From assembly GCA_937923375.1 (NCBI GenBank), contig CALAJG010000087.1, positions 1 through 9,154 on the forward strand: a stretch of DNA of 9,154 nt. The letters run 5' to 3'. This document shows positions 1-6,473 of this stretch, piece by piece. The notes below the pieces were generated by a model. The model saw only the letters and a list, made by a program, of their open reading frames with translations. It had not been told where the DNA came from and did no database searches. This stretch comes from an uncultured Leucothrix sp. (lineage in GTDB: Bacteria; Pseudomonadota; Gammaproteobacteria; Thiotrichales; Thiotrichaceae). How positions within the stretch are numbered: position 1 is the first letter of the stretch; every line of letters starts with the position of its first letter. Position numbers and translations under genes: made by a program.

Positions 1-1
1 T

Positions 2-1825
2 ACCATTTACTTATTTGTATTTGAAATTGTGGACGTCGATGTAGCCGCAGTATCGATCATGGTATTGCTAGGCCTGACTTCATTGCTAGCCCCAATGATG
101 GGGTTGGAAAAAGGATTGGTCGACACTAACAAACTATTTAATGGTTTCTCAAGTAACGCCGTTATGTCGATCATCGCTGTTATGATCATTGGTGCCGGGC
201 TCGATAAAACGGGGGTGATGAGTAAAGTAGCCAGTTTTATTCTTAAGGTGGGAGGCACGAGTGAAACCCGTATTATTCCAATAATTTCCAGCACCGTTGG
301 AATCATCTCGTCGTTTATGCAAAATGTTGGCGCCGCTGCTTTATTTTTACCCGTAGTCTCCAGAATCTCTTCACGATCCGGATTGCCCATGTCACGTTTG
401 CTGATGCCGATGGGGTTTTGTGCCATTCTGGGTGGTACGGTCACTATGGTTGGCTCCTCTCCATTGATTCTTCTGAATGATCTGATCGAGACCTCGAATG
501 AAACGCTTGAAGGGGCGCAAAAAATGCAGTCCTTTGGCTTGTTTGATGTCACACCTATCGGTCTGGCGCTAGTGCTGACCGGCATTCTCTACTTTGTTTT
601 TTTGGGTCGCCATGTTTTACCGGTATCAAAAAGCAAAGAAACTGAAACTGGCAATGGTACGCTACAGTATTTTCAAGATGTCTACGGTATCAACTACGAT
701 GTATTCGAAGTCGTCATCCCACCGAATTGTGAATTAATCAATAAACATCTGGATGATGTAGAAACTGATTACCGAGTGCGAATTGTTGCCTCAAAAAGTG
801 GTAATCGAATTAAATTAGGCCCGGGTGCACTGGATCGCGATACAGACTTTGAACCCAATATGGTGTTAGGCGTGGTGGCTTCACCCGATGACCTTGATGC
901 GTTTGTGGAAAAATACCATCTTTGGAAGCACAAAGAAATTAAGGTGTTCTCGGATGAACTTTCATCTGAAAAATCGGGCATGGCCGAGGTGGTAATTCCA
1001 CCTAGTTCAACATTGGTTGGCAAAAGTGCGCGTGATGTCTGGATGCGTAAGGTCTATGGTATCGCTATGGTAGGTCTACACCGAGCCGGCTCAACCATGC
1101 GCGAAGGTGAAGACATCCGGAGAATTCCATTGCAATCTGGCGACACCATGGTAGTACATTCTACTTGGCCTACGCTTGCCAGACTGGAGAAAGACCCGAA
1201 TTTCGTGGTCGTCTCAACCCAATTCCCACATGAAGATCTTAGACCTCAAAAGGTCGTTTGGGCGGGAGTCTTCTTTGCAATTGCGTTGGGTTTGGTGCTG
1301 TTTAGTGATATTCGTCTGTCGATCGCTTTATTGACCGGTGCGCTTGGAATGATCTTAAGTGGCGTGCTACGCATGGACGAGGCCTATCAGGCAGTATCCT
1401 GGAAAACCGTATTTCTATTAGCCAGTTTGATACCACTAGGAATGGCCGTTGAAAGCTCGGGCACCGCTGCCTGGATCGCCAAGTTAACCCTCGGTGTGGT
1501 AGGTGATATGCCACCTATTATTATTCAGGTGTCGATTGCAATCTTAGCAACATTCTTCACATTAGTTATGTCTAATGTAGGGGCAACTGTGCTGCTAGTG
1601 CCACTAGCCGTCAACATCGCTATTGGCGTAGGGGCAGACCCTGCGGTTTATGCCTTAACCGTTGCTATTGCTACTTCAAACTCATTTTTGATTCCAACTC
1701 ATCAAGTCAATGCTTTGATCATGGGACCAGCAGGTTATCGGGTTGCCGACTTTATCAAAGCCGGTAGTATCATGACGGTGCTCTTCCTCGTCGTTTCCAT
1801 GACAATGATGTGGCTGATTTTCTGA
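2..1825 (+). CDS. SLC13-family permease with two internal TrkA-C (RCK_C) domains, 5'-partial
   Basis: This is an inner-membrane transporter of the divalent anion:Na+ symporter (SLC13/ArsB-NhaD-like) superfamily; the substrate (sulfate, dicarboxylate or another anion) cannot be told from sequence. The frame is open to the left edge, and the codons before the GTG at 29 read like coding sequence (LFVFEIVDVDVAAV, as in homologues), so the true start lies outside and roughly 15-20 residues are probably missing. Numbering from GTG 29: hydrophobic segments at about 5-25, 43-60, 85-112, 125-150 and 172-195; two soluble TrkA-C domains at about 222-297 and 316-396, each opening with VVIPP; then hydrophobic segments from 408 to the C-terminus. 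The paired re-entrant motifs are QNVGAAALFLP (98-108) and SNVGATVLLVP (515-525). The tail SNSFLIPTHQVNALIMGPAGY (550-570) is typical of the family. It is convergent with creD with a 39-bp gap, in which I see no hairpin with a T tract. The family call is secure; the substrate is unknown. Confidence 0.9.
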   Translation, partial: TIYLFVFEIVDVDVAAVSIMVLLGLTSLLAPMMGLEKGLVDTNKLFNGFSSNAVMSIIAVMIIGAGLDKTGVMSKVASFILKVGGTSETRIIPIISSTVGIISSFMQNVGAAALFLPVVSRISSRSGLPMSRLLMPMGFCAILGGTVTMVGSSPLILLNDLIETSNETLEGAQKMQSFGLFDVTPIGLALVLTGILYFVFLGRHVLPVSKSKETETGNGTLQYFQDVYGINYDVFEVVIPPNCELINKHLDDVETDYRVRIVASKSGNRIKLGPGALDRDTDFEPNMVLGVVASPDDLDAFVEKYHLWKHKEIKVFSDELSSEKSGMAEVVIPPSSTLVGKSARDVWMRKVYGIAMVGLHRAGSTMREGEDIRRIPLQSGDTMVVHSTWPTLARLEKDPNFVVVSTQFPHEDLRPQKVVWAGVFFAIALGLVLFSDIRLSIALLTGALGMILSGVLRMDEAYQAVSWKTVFLLASLIPLGMAVESSGTAAWIAKLTLGVVGDMPPIIIQVSIAILATFFTLVMSNVGATVLLVPLAVNIAIGVGADPAVYALTVAIATSNSFLIPTHQVNALIMGPAGYRVADFIKAGSIMTVLFLVVSMTMMWLIF

Positions 1826-1864
1826 GGAATATAAAGAATGCTTAAGATCGGTTGTTGCTCCTAA

Positions 1865-3241
1865 CTAGCTATCGTATTCTAGATTTCTCGTTGCAAACAT
1901 CAATACCATGATAATCAGCATCATGGTTCCTGCGCCAGCAAGTAACGCGTAATCTTCCATTTGGAGTATGAAGTAGAGCACTGCGTACAAGCCGCTCAGG
2001 AACAGCAGAATAAGCATTACACGGCCAAAACTCTTAAGTATGGAGATGGTATAGAGTGTGATTATGCTCACTGTGGCGGTAGCGGCATAAAGATAGGCCA
2101 TACGGAATGCTATTTGCTCTGACAGCGACAGCAATATGATGTAGAACATGCTAAGTGCCAATCCTATCAGGCCGTATTGGATAACATGAAAGCGGGTCTT
2201 CGTCGTTATTTCGAAAATCAGAAAAGTGAGGAAGGTTAACCCAATAAACAAAACGCCGTATTTAACTGCTCGCTCAATTTTCGCGTACAAAGAAACCGGA
2301 GTGAATAGTTTTACACCCGACTTGAGGCCATACAGATCATGCTTGCCTTCGTTTAACAGCCAGGTCTGCGGATAGTTTCTGGCGATGTTAGGAATGCGCC
2401 ATTCTGCTTTAAAGCCGTTTGCGGATATATCTGATTTAGTTGGTGGTATATCACCAATAAAACTGGGATGCGGCCAGCCAGATTCGATGTTAGCAGTGGT
2501 CGTTTCTCCAACCGGCGCAAAGCTAAGGCCTTCGCTACCATTAACGCTGAATTTTATTCTGAATTCAGGCAGCACCAAGTCGCGATCCAGATCCTTCATT
2601 TTGGCATGGAAGCCTTGTGGCAATAAATCTGTCAGTAAAGTCCCGGGTTTTAATGGTGAATTGGCGTCTTTACCCCAGCGTAACGGCAAGGTTTCATCAA
2701 TCGCTTTAGTATCGCTTAAACCAACGGCTAACCAGGCATTTTTCCATTGAACTTTGATTCGTTTAGACTTGTTATCCGGAAGTTCTTTTAAATCAAAATG
2801 TCCTGTTAGCTGTACTTCTGCTTTGTAAACTAGTGCATCGTAAATGCCTCGCTTACGATGTTTCTCGATGATCTCTGACTCGACATGGAGGTCTTTAGGC
2901 AGCAAAATCAGGGTTTTTTCGTTGAACAGATCACGACTTACCGTCCTTGTTTCACCTTTATCGTCGGTCACTGTGTCAACACTTATAATATGTTCTGTGT
3001 AAGGGACAACGAGGATGGGGCCAGCAATAATTTGTTGGGTTCCCCATGTATTGGCAATACTAGAAATTGCCGTGCGGTAATAAAATGTCCGGTCACTGAC
3101 AACTTGTTTGGCCATAAACAACGGAACTAACATTGCGATAGCTATAAATCCTATGAGAATACTACGAAAGCCTAAGGAATAACGCGAGGTTAACGATAAC
3201 GGTTTACCCACCGGCATTTCTTTTGTAGATTGTGTGTCCAT
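1865..3241 (-). CDS. creD: CreD-family inner membrane protein (cell envelope integrity protein)
   Basis: This is a 458-residue protein of the CreD family, close to the usual length of about 450. It has one N-terminal membrane segment (about 27-45), a large presumably periplasmic domain (about 50-320), and a C-terminal block of five or six membrane segments (about 328-450). Family signatures are visible: ERAVKYGVLFIGLTFLTFLI (323-342), HVIQYGLIGLALSMFYIILL (352-371), SLSEQIAFRMAYLYAA (372-387), LQMEDYALLAG (426-436) and the terminal ATRNLEY. In E. coli creD is a CreBC-regulated gene whose overexpression gives colicin E2 tolerance; in other bacteria it is linked to envelope stress and beta-lactam response. 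Its biochemical role is not known. No creB or creC lies beside it here. The ATG at 3241 lacks a Shine-Dalgarno sequence (the preceding bases are GACTCTCT); Met9 (codon 3217-3215), preceded by AAAAGAA, is an alternative start. It is divergent from tsaD. Confidence 0.93.
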   Translation of the reverse strand: MDTQSTKEMPVGKPLSLTSRYSLGFRSILIGFIAIAMLVPLFMAKQVVSDRTFYYRTAISSIANTWGTQQIIAGPILVVPYTEHIISVDTVTDDKGETRTVSRDLFNEKTLILLPKDLHVESEIIEKHRKRGIYDALVYKAEVQLTGHFDLKELPDNKSKRIKVQWKNAWLAVGLSDTKAIDETLPLRWGKDANSPLKPGTLLTDLLPQGFHAKMKDLDRDLVLPEFRIKFSVNGSEGLSFAPVGETTTANIESGWPHPSFIGDIPPTKSDISANGFKAEWRIPNIARNYPQTWLLNEGKHDLYGLKSGVKLFTPVSLYAKIERAVKYGVLFIGLTFLTFLIFEITTKTRFHVIQYGLIGLALSMFYIILLSLSEQIAFRMAYLYAATATVSIITLYTISILKSFGRVMLILLFLSGLYAVLYFILQMEDYALLAGAGTMMLIIMVLMFATRNLEYDS

Positions 3242-3313
3242 AGAGAGAGTCTGACTTTATCATTGTTTATATTTTGCCACAGCATACAGGATTGAAGGAG
3301 TACATTAAAGACC
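3242..3313. other. creD-tsaD divergent intergenic region
   Basis: This 72-bp, AT-rich spacer must hold the creD start signals and probably a tsaD promoter. For tsaD, TTGTTT (3263-3268) is a possible -35, but the matching -10 (TACAGG, 3285-3290) is poor. For creD, the minus strand of 3266-3271 reads TATAAA, a good -10 without a convincing -35. The tsaD Shine-Dalgarno sequence GAAGGAG is at 3294-3300. Promoter assignments here are weak. Confidence 0.4.
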
Positions 3314-4327
3314 ATGATTGTATTGGGAATCGAGTCATCCTGTGATGAAACAGGCGTTGCAATCTATGATACGGAATCAGGATTGCTTGCAGATAAATTA
3401 TACAGTCAAGTGGCAATGCATGCTGAATATGGTGGTGTAGTACCTGAGCTTGCTTCACGGGATCATATACGGAAATTACTGCCTTTGGTTCGGGAGTGTG
3501 TCACCGAGACTGGCCTTACGATGCACAAGCTGGACGGTATCGCCTACACTTCAGGGCCAGGCCTTATTGGCGCACTGATGGTTGGTGCATCGGTCGGCCG
3601 CAGTCTGGCTTGGGGGCTGGGTATTCCAGCGCTGGCTGTTCATCATATGGAAGGACACTTACTGGCGCCAATGTTAGAAGATGATGCACCAGAGTTCCCG
3701 TTTGTTGCTTTGTTGGTTTCTGGTGGTCATACACTGCTGGTTGAGGTAAAAGGCATCGGTGAGTATGTCATTCTCGGAGAGTCTGTAGACGACGCAGTAG
3801 GTGAAGCGTTTGATAAGACAGCTAAAATGTTAGGGCTTTCCTACCCAGGTGGCCCTGAGCTAGCTAAGTTGGCGGAACAGGGTAAGGCTACCGATATTAA
3901 ATTTCCCAGACCCATGGTGAACCGCCCGGGCCTTGATTTTAGTTTTAGCGGATTAAAAACCGCAGCCTTATTAGCGTGGCAGAAATCGGCGGGTACTGCA
4001 GCAGCGAAAGCTGACATAGCCTATGCTTTTCAGGAAGCGGTAGTGGAAACGCTGGCAATTAAGTGTGATAGAGCGCTTAAACAGACAGGCTTTAAACGTC
4101 TGATCATTGCAGGGGGGGTGGGTGCAAATAAACGGTTGAGAGAGCGATTGGGCGAACTGGATGAAGAGGTTTTTTTCCCACGTCAGGCATTCTGTACAGA
4201 TAACGGTGCGATGATTGCCTACGCTGGAGCATTAAGATTAGCCGCCGGCCAGTTTGAACCGGCGACCATATCCCCGCAGCCTCGCTGGTCGCTAGAGTCG
4301 CTGACCCCGCTTGCGCAAGCCGTGTAG
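3314..4327 (+). CDS. tsaD: tRNA N6-adenosine threonylcarbamoyltransferase TsaD
   Basis: TsaD (Kae1/YgjD/Gcp family) transfers the threonylcarbamoyl group from threonylcarbamoyl-AMP to A37 of ANN-decoding tRNAs, working in the cytoplasm with TsaB and TsaE. It is 337 residues, the same as E. coli TsaD. Visible motifs: the N-terminal ASKHA nucleotide-binding fold start VLGIESSCDETGVAIYD (3-19), GGVVPELASRDH (40-51), the metal-binding HHMEGH (His111 and His115), SGGHT (136-140), SFSGLKTA (210-217), AGGVGAN (266-272) and TDNGAMIAY, whose Asp296 is the expected third metal ligand. The ATG at 3314 is the only sensible start, because an in-frame TGA lies at 3293. GAAGGAG sits at 3294-3300, giving a long 13-nt spacing. 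The last 36 bp overlap the 3' end of the convergent peroxidase gene. The common partner rpsU-dnaG-rpoD is not present on the upstream side, where creD stands instead. Confidence 0.98.
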   Translation: MIVLGIESSCDETGVAIYDTESGLLADKLYSQVAMHAEYGGVVPELASRDHIRKLLPLVRECVTETGLTMHKLDGIAYTSGPGLIGALMVGASVGRSLAWGLGIPALAVHHMEGHLLAPMLEDDAPEFPFVALLVSGGHTLLVEVKGIGEYVILGESVDDAVGEAFDKTAKMLGLSYPGGPELAKLAEQGKATDIKFPRPMVNRPGLDFSFSGLKTAALLAWQKSAGTAAAKADIAYAFQEAVVETLAIKCDRALKQTGFKRLIIAGGVGANKRLRERLGELDEEVFFPRQAFCTDNGAMIAYAGALRLAAGQFEPATISPQPRWSLESLTPLAQAV

Positions 4328-5698
4328 CATATTGCCATCCGGGTCGTTGCTGTTCGCTGGCGGAATCCATGGACTTAAGCATTCGCGGCTTTTTACGCAA
4401 GGGTCAGTGAGTGTTTTCATAAACTCAACCAGATCTTTTACATGCTGCTCGGTGGCACCTCGCATGGGTTTTACATCTATTTTGCTTTTAAGCAGGGTTT
4501 TGGTATTACGACGAGTCTTGCTAAAGTCGATACCCGCTTGCTCTACATGAGCTTTAGTGTACTTTTTAGCTGCTTTTATGGGGTTAAGCATGTGCTTTGT
4601 AACAGCTTCTAGTGAGGAATAAGCGCCATTATGCCCCCAAGGGCCGGTTACTTCGACATTCAATAAACTGGGCGTGCGAAATCGATATTTATCTTCAGGC
4701 TTTTTAGTAACCAAATAACATCCCTGATCATCCATATCCGTATCGCCGTCATGTTTATGCTTACCTTTACCAATTGGCGGTATCGCGGCATTATAAAATT
4801 GTTCATCGGTAAAGAAGTCACTGCTGTGACAACTTGCGCAGTTAGCGCCACCTTTACTCTTTGGTGCAAAGAACAAATAAGCTCCGCGTTTTGCCGACTC
4901 AGAAATTGCCTGCTTATCACCTTCAACATAGGCTCTCCAAGCGTTATTTACGAATAACTGTGAACGCTCGTAGTCAGCAATTGCTTCTGATATGTTTTGC
5001 TCAGTAATTAAGTCAGCCACTGAAGAGTGGTTGTCATTGAACGCTATGCGAAATGATTTAACCCAATTTTTATGTAAGCGTGCACTTAACGAGCGACGCA
5101 AGGTTTGATTCATCTCTCCATTTAAAAAGCTGCCGCGCATTTCTTCCATCGAAGTCACTGGAAAGCGCGCTTGTGCCTGAACCAGATTTTCACCGCTTAG
5201 GGCATCCGCTGTATCTAATGCAACATCCGGAGTCATGATTGAGTATTCGTCGAGTTTTTTAACACGACCATCATGGAACATATGTTTTTTCCATAACGCA
5301 ACATTGAACGTAGTCGGAGCATTTCTTGGCACCGTAATATCACCATTGTTTTTCATTCGACGATTCGGACCAATGATATTGGGATTAGCGCTTCCCACAC
5401 CAATAGGGAGTGATAAACCATCTCCACCACCCAGTAGCGGATGGTGACAACTGACACAAGCAGTGCTTTGATCTCCACCTAAGGTACGAGAGTAGAAAAG
5501 CTTCATACCTAGCTGTGCTTTTGGTGAATGGATTGATGGAATATTGACACCTTGAGCCGGGTTTCCTGTCAGTTTATGCGCATTAATTAATAATCTGATG
5601 TCGTTGTCTATATTGCCAGTTTGCTCTGCCAAAGTGATATTGGGTTGCAAAAGTAAACCTAACAATAAAGTTGCAGATGAGAGAAGGGGGGATCTCAT
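4292..5698 (-). CDS. Secreted di-heme cytochrome c peroxidase / MauG-family protein
   Basis: This is a 468-residue periplasmic c-type cytochrome. An N-terminal signal peptide is visible (MRSPLL followed by a leucine-rich core, with likely cleavage after ITLAEQ or ITLA at about 24). Two heme c attachment sites define the bacterial di-heme peroxidase fold: CVSCH (Cys81, Cys84, His85) and CASCH (Cys287, Cys290, His291). Other family motifs are LGMKLFYSRTLGGD (63-76), MFHDGRVKKL (140-149) and YRFRTPSLLNVEVTGPWGHNGAY (338-360). Relatives reduce H2O2 with electrons from cytochrome c or, as MauG, oxidise protein substrates; which applies is not decidable here. The C-terminus carries TDPCVKSRECLSPWIP (431-446) and DPDGNMLHG (452-460), typical of a subgroup in aquatic gammaproteobacteria. 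The start at 5698 has only a weak upstream AGTGAG. It is divergent from rnfA, and its 3' end overlaps tsaD on the opposite strand by 36 bp. Confidence 0.93.
   Translation of the reverse strand: MRSPLLSSATLLLGLLLQPNITLAEQTGNIDNDIRLLINAHKLTGNPAQGVNIPSIHSPKAQLGMKLFYSRTLGGDQSTACVSCHHPLLGGGDGLSLPIGVGSANPNIIGPNRRMKNNGDITVPRNAPTTFNVALWKKHMFHDGRVKKLDEYSIMTPDVALDTADALSGENLVQAQARFPVTSMEEMRGSFLNGEMNQTLRRSLSARLHKNWVKSFRIAFNDNHSSVADLITEQNISEAIADYERSQLFVNNAWRAYVEGDKQAISESAKRGAYLFFAPKSKGGANCASCHSSDFFTDEQFYNAAIPPIGKGKHKHDGDTDMDDQGCYLVTKKPEDKYRFRTPSLLNVEVTGPWGHNGAYSSLEAVTKHMLNPIKAAKKYTKAHVEQAGIDFSKTRRNTKTLLKSKIDVKPMRGATEQHVKDLVEFMKTLTDPCVKSRECLSPWIPPANSNDPDGNMLHGLRKRGQRL
4309..4320. repeat. 12-bp perfect palindrome inside the tsaD/peroxidase 3' overlap
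   Basis: GCTTGCGCAAGC is self-complementary and lies where both convergent genes end, 5 bp before the tsaD stop codon. It could form a small hairpin in either transcript, but no T tract follows on either strand, so an intrinsic terminator is not supported. It may simply reflect the coding needs of the two overlapping frames. Confidence 0.5.
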
Positions 5699-5726
5699 AC
5701 GTACTCACTTATTATTTTTATTAAAA

Positions 5727-5755
5727 TTTATGTTGGACTAGTTTACTCATGTTGA
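5727..5755 (-). promoter_or_regulatory. Candidate sigma70-type promoter for the di-heme peroxidase gene
   Basis: Read on the minus strand, TCAACA (5755-5750) and CATAAA (5732-5727) are separated by exactly 17 nt, each matching four of six consensus positions. Initiation near 5720 would give a leader of about 22 nt before the ATG at 5698. Both boxes coincide with copies of the ATGTTG repeat. This is inference from pattern only. Confidence 0.3.
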
Positions 5756-5817
5756 GCAGAGCCCCAATAATTTTCACCACGAGCGGATAAATATGTTGGA
5801 TAAAATGCACTCAACAT
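5730..5817. repeat. Four ATGTTG half-sites in the divergent region
   Basis: Copies begin at 5730 (ATGTTGG), 5749 (ATGTTGA) and 5793 (ATGTTGG), with an inverted copy TCAACAT at 5811-5817. The first two are direct repeats 19 bp apart; the last two form an inverted pair whose six-base cores also start 19 bp apart (5793 and 5812). They may be a regulator's binding sites or chance. Confidence 0.35.
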
Positions 5818-5844
5818 TAGAAATCTAGTCTTACCAGGCAGCCT

Positions 5845-5872
5845 ATGTCAAAATGCCTCCCATTCCTATAAG
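5845..5872 (+). promoter_or_regulatory. Candidate sigma70-type promoter for the rnf operon
   Basis: ATGTCA (5845-5850, four of six consensus) and TATAAG (5867-5872, five of six) are separated by 16 nt. Initiation about seven bases downstream would put the start of transcription near 5879, only about nine bases ahead of the rnfA ATG, so the message would be nearly leaderless. This is inference; the true promoter could lie farther upstream. Confidence 0.3.
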
Positions 5873-5887
5873 AGCCAGATTACTGCA

Positions 5888-6469
5888 ATGACTGAGTATC
5901 TGCTGATTATCGTCAGCACCGTTTGGGTTAACAATATTGTTCTGTCCCAGTTTCTTGGACTTTGCCCATTTATGGGCGTGTCGCGTAAACTTGAAACAGC
6001 TATGGGAATGGGGTTGGCAACCACGTTTGTATTGACGTTGTCGTCAGTACTTAGCTACCTGATCAACAATTTTTTGCTAACGCCTTTTGAGCTGGAATAT
6101 CTCAGGACGATTAGTTTTATCTTGGTGATCGCTGCAATTGTTGGTTTTACAGAATTGGTTGTGCATAAAACCAGCCCCATGTTGCATAATGTTTTAGGTA
6201 TTTATCTGCCGTTAATCACCACCAACTGTGCGGTGCTAGGGGTTGCCTTGCTAAATGTGCAACAGAGCCATAATTTTCTGCAGTCCGCTCTCTATGGTTT
6301 TGGTTCATCGATGGGGTTTACACTAGTGCTGGTTCTATTTGCCGCTATGCGTGAAAGAATTGCCGTTTCAGATGTACCCAAAGCATTTCAGGGAAATGCA
6401 ATTGCAATGATTACCGCAGGCTTGATGGCCTTGGCATTTATGGGCTTTAGCGGTTTGATCAAGGCTTAA
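5888..6469 (+). CDS. rnfA: Rnf electron transport complex subunit A
   Basis: RnfA (RsxA in E. coli) is an integral inner-membrane subunit of the ion-translocating ferredoxin:NAD oxidoreductase; with RnfE it forms the membrane core that carries an iron-sulfur centre. The protein has 193 residues, the standard length, with about six hydrophobic segments. Near-invariant motifs are present: FLGLCPFMGVSRKLETAMGM (22-41) with Cys26, LPLITTNCAVLGVALLN (107-123) with Cys114, HNFLQSALYGFGSSMGF (128-144), MRERIAV (154-160), and the C-terminal ITAGLMALAFMGFSGL. The two cysteines are the ones expected to share the Fe-S centre with RnfE. It is the first gene of the operon, with rnfB starting 4 bp after its stop. 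Only a weak AAGAG (5870-5874) precedes the ATG, 13 nt away. Confidence 0.98.
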   Translation: MTEYLLIIVSTVWVNNIVLSQFLGLCPFMGVSRKLETAMGMGLATTFVLTLSSVLSYLINNFLLTPFELEYLRTISFILVIAAIVGFTELVVHKTSPMLHNVLGIYLPLITTNCAVLGVALLNVQQSHNFLQSALYGFGSSMGFTLVLVLFAAMRERIAVSDVPKAFQGNAIAMITAGLMALAFMGFSGLIKA

Positions 6470-6473
6470 CATT

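Larger units (their letters stand above)
5699..5887. other. peroxidase-rnfA divergent intergenic region
   Basis: This is a 189-bp non-coding spacer between two divergently transcribed redox genes, with no plausible ORF. It is AT-rich on the peroxidase side. It holds a candidate promoter for each direction, listed separately, and four ATGTTG half-sites. A weak inverted repeat AGGCA/TGCCT (5836-5840 and 5854-5858) lies just upstream of the candidate rnfA -10. I saw no clear FNR, Fur or SoxR-type operator. Confidence 0.6.

Noticed and set aside
7..585. Long minus-strand open frame (192 codons) opposite the SLC13 transporter
   Set aside because: It is antisense to a well-supported membrane protein, has no recognisable motif, and its Thr/Ser/Ile-rich composition is typical of a shadow frame.
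1826..1864. Gap between the transporter and creD, checked for a bidirectional terminator
   Set aside because: Only the short palindrome CTTAAG is present; no stable stem and no T tract.
4243..4264. CGCCGG/CCGGCG hairpin with a 10-nt loop near the end of tsaD, considered as a terminator
   Set aside because: It lies inside the tsaD coding sequence, about 60 bp before the stop, with no T tract following on either strand.
5781..5790. GAGCGGATAA, resembling half of the lac operator
   Set aside because: There is only half of the operator, no symmetric partner and no LacI-family gene in the window; most likely chance.
5836..5858. AGGCA/TGCCT inverted repeat upstream of rnfA, considered as a riboswitch or attenuator element
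   Set aside because: It is a five-base stem with a 13-base loop; too weak, and it overlaps the candidate promoter rather than lying in a transcribed leader.
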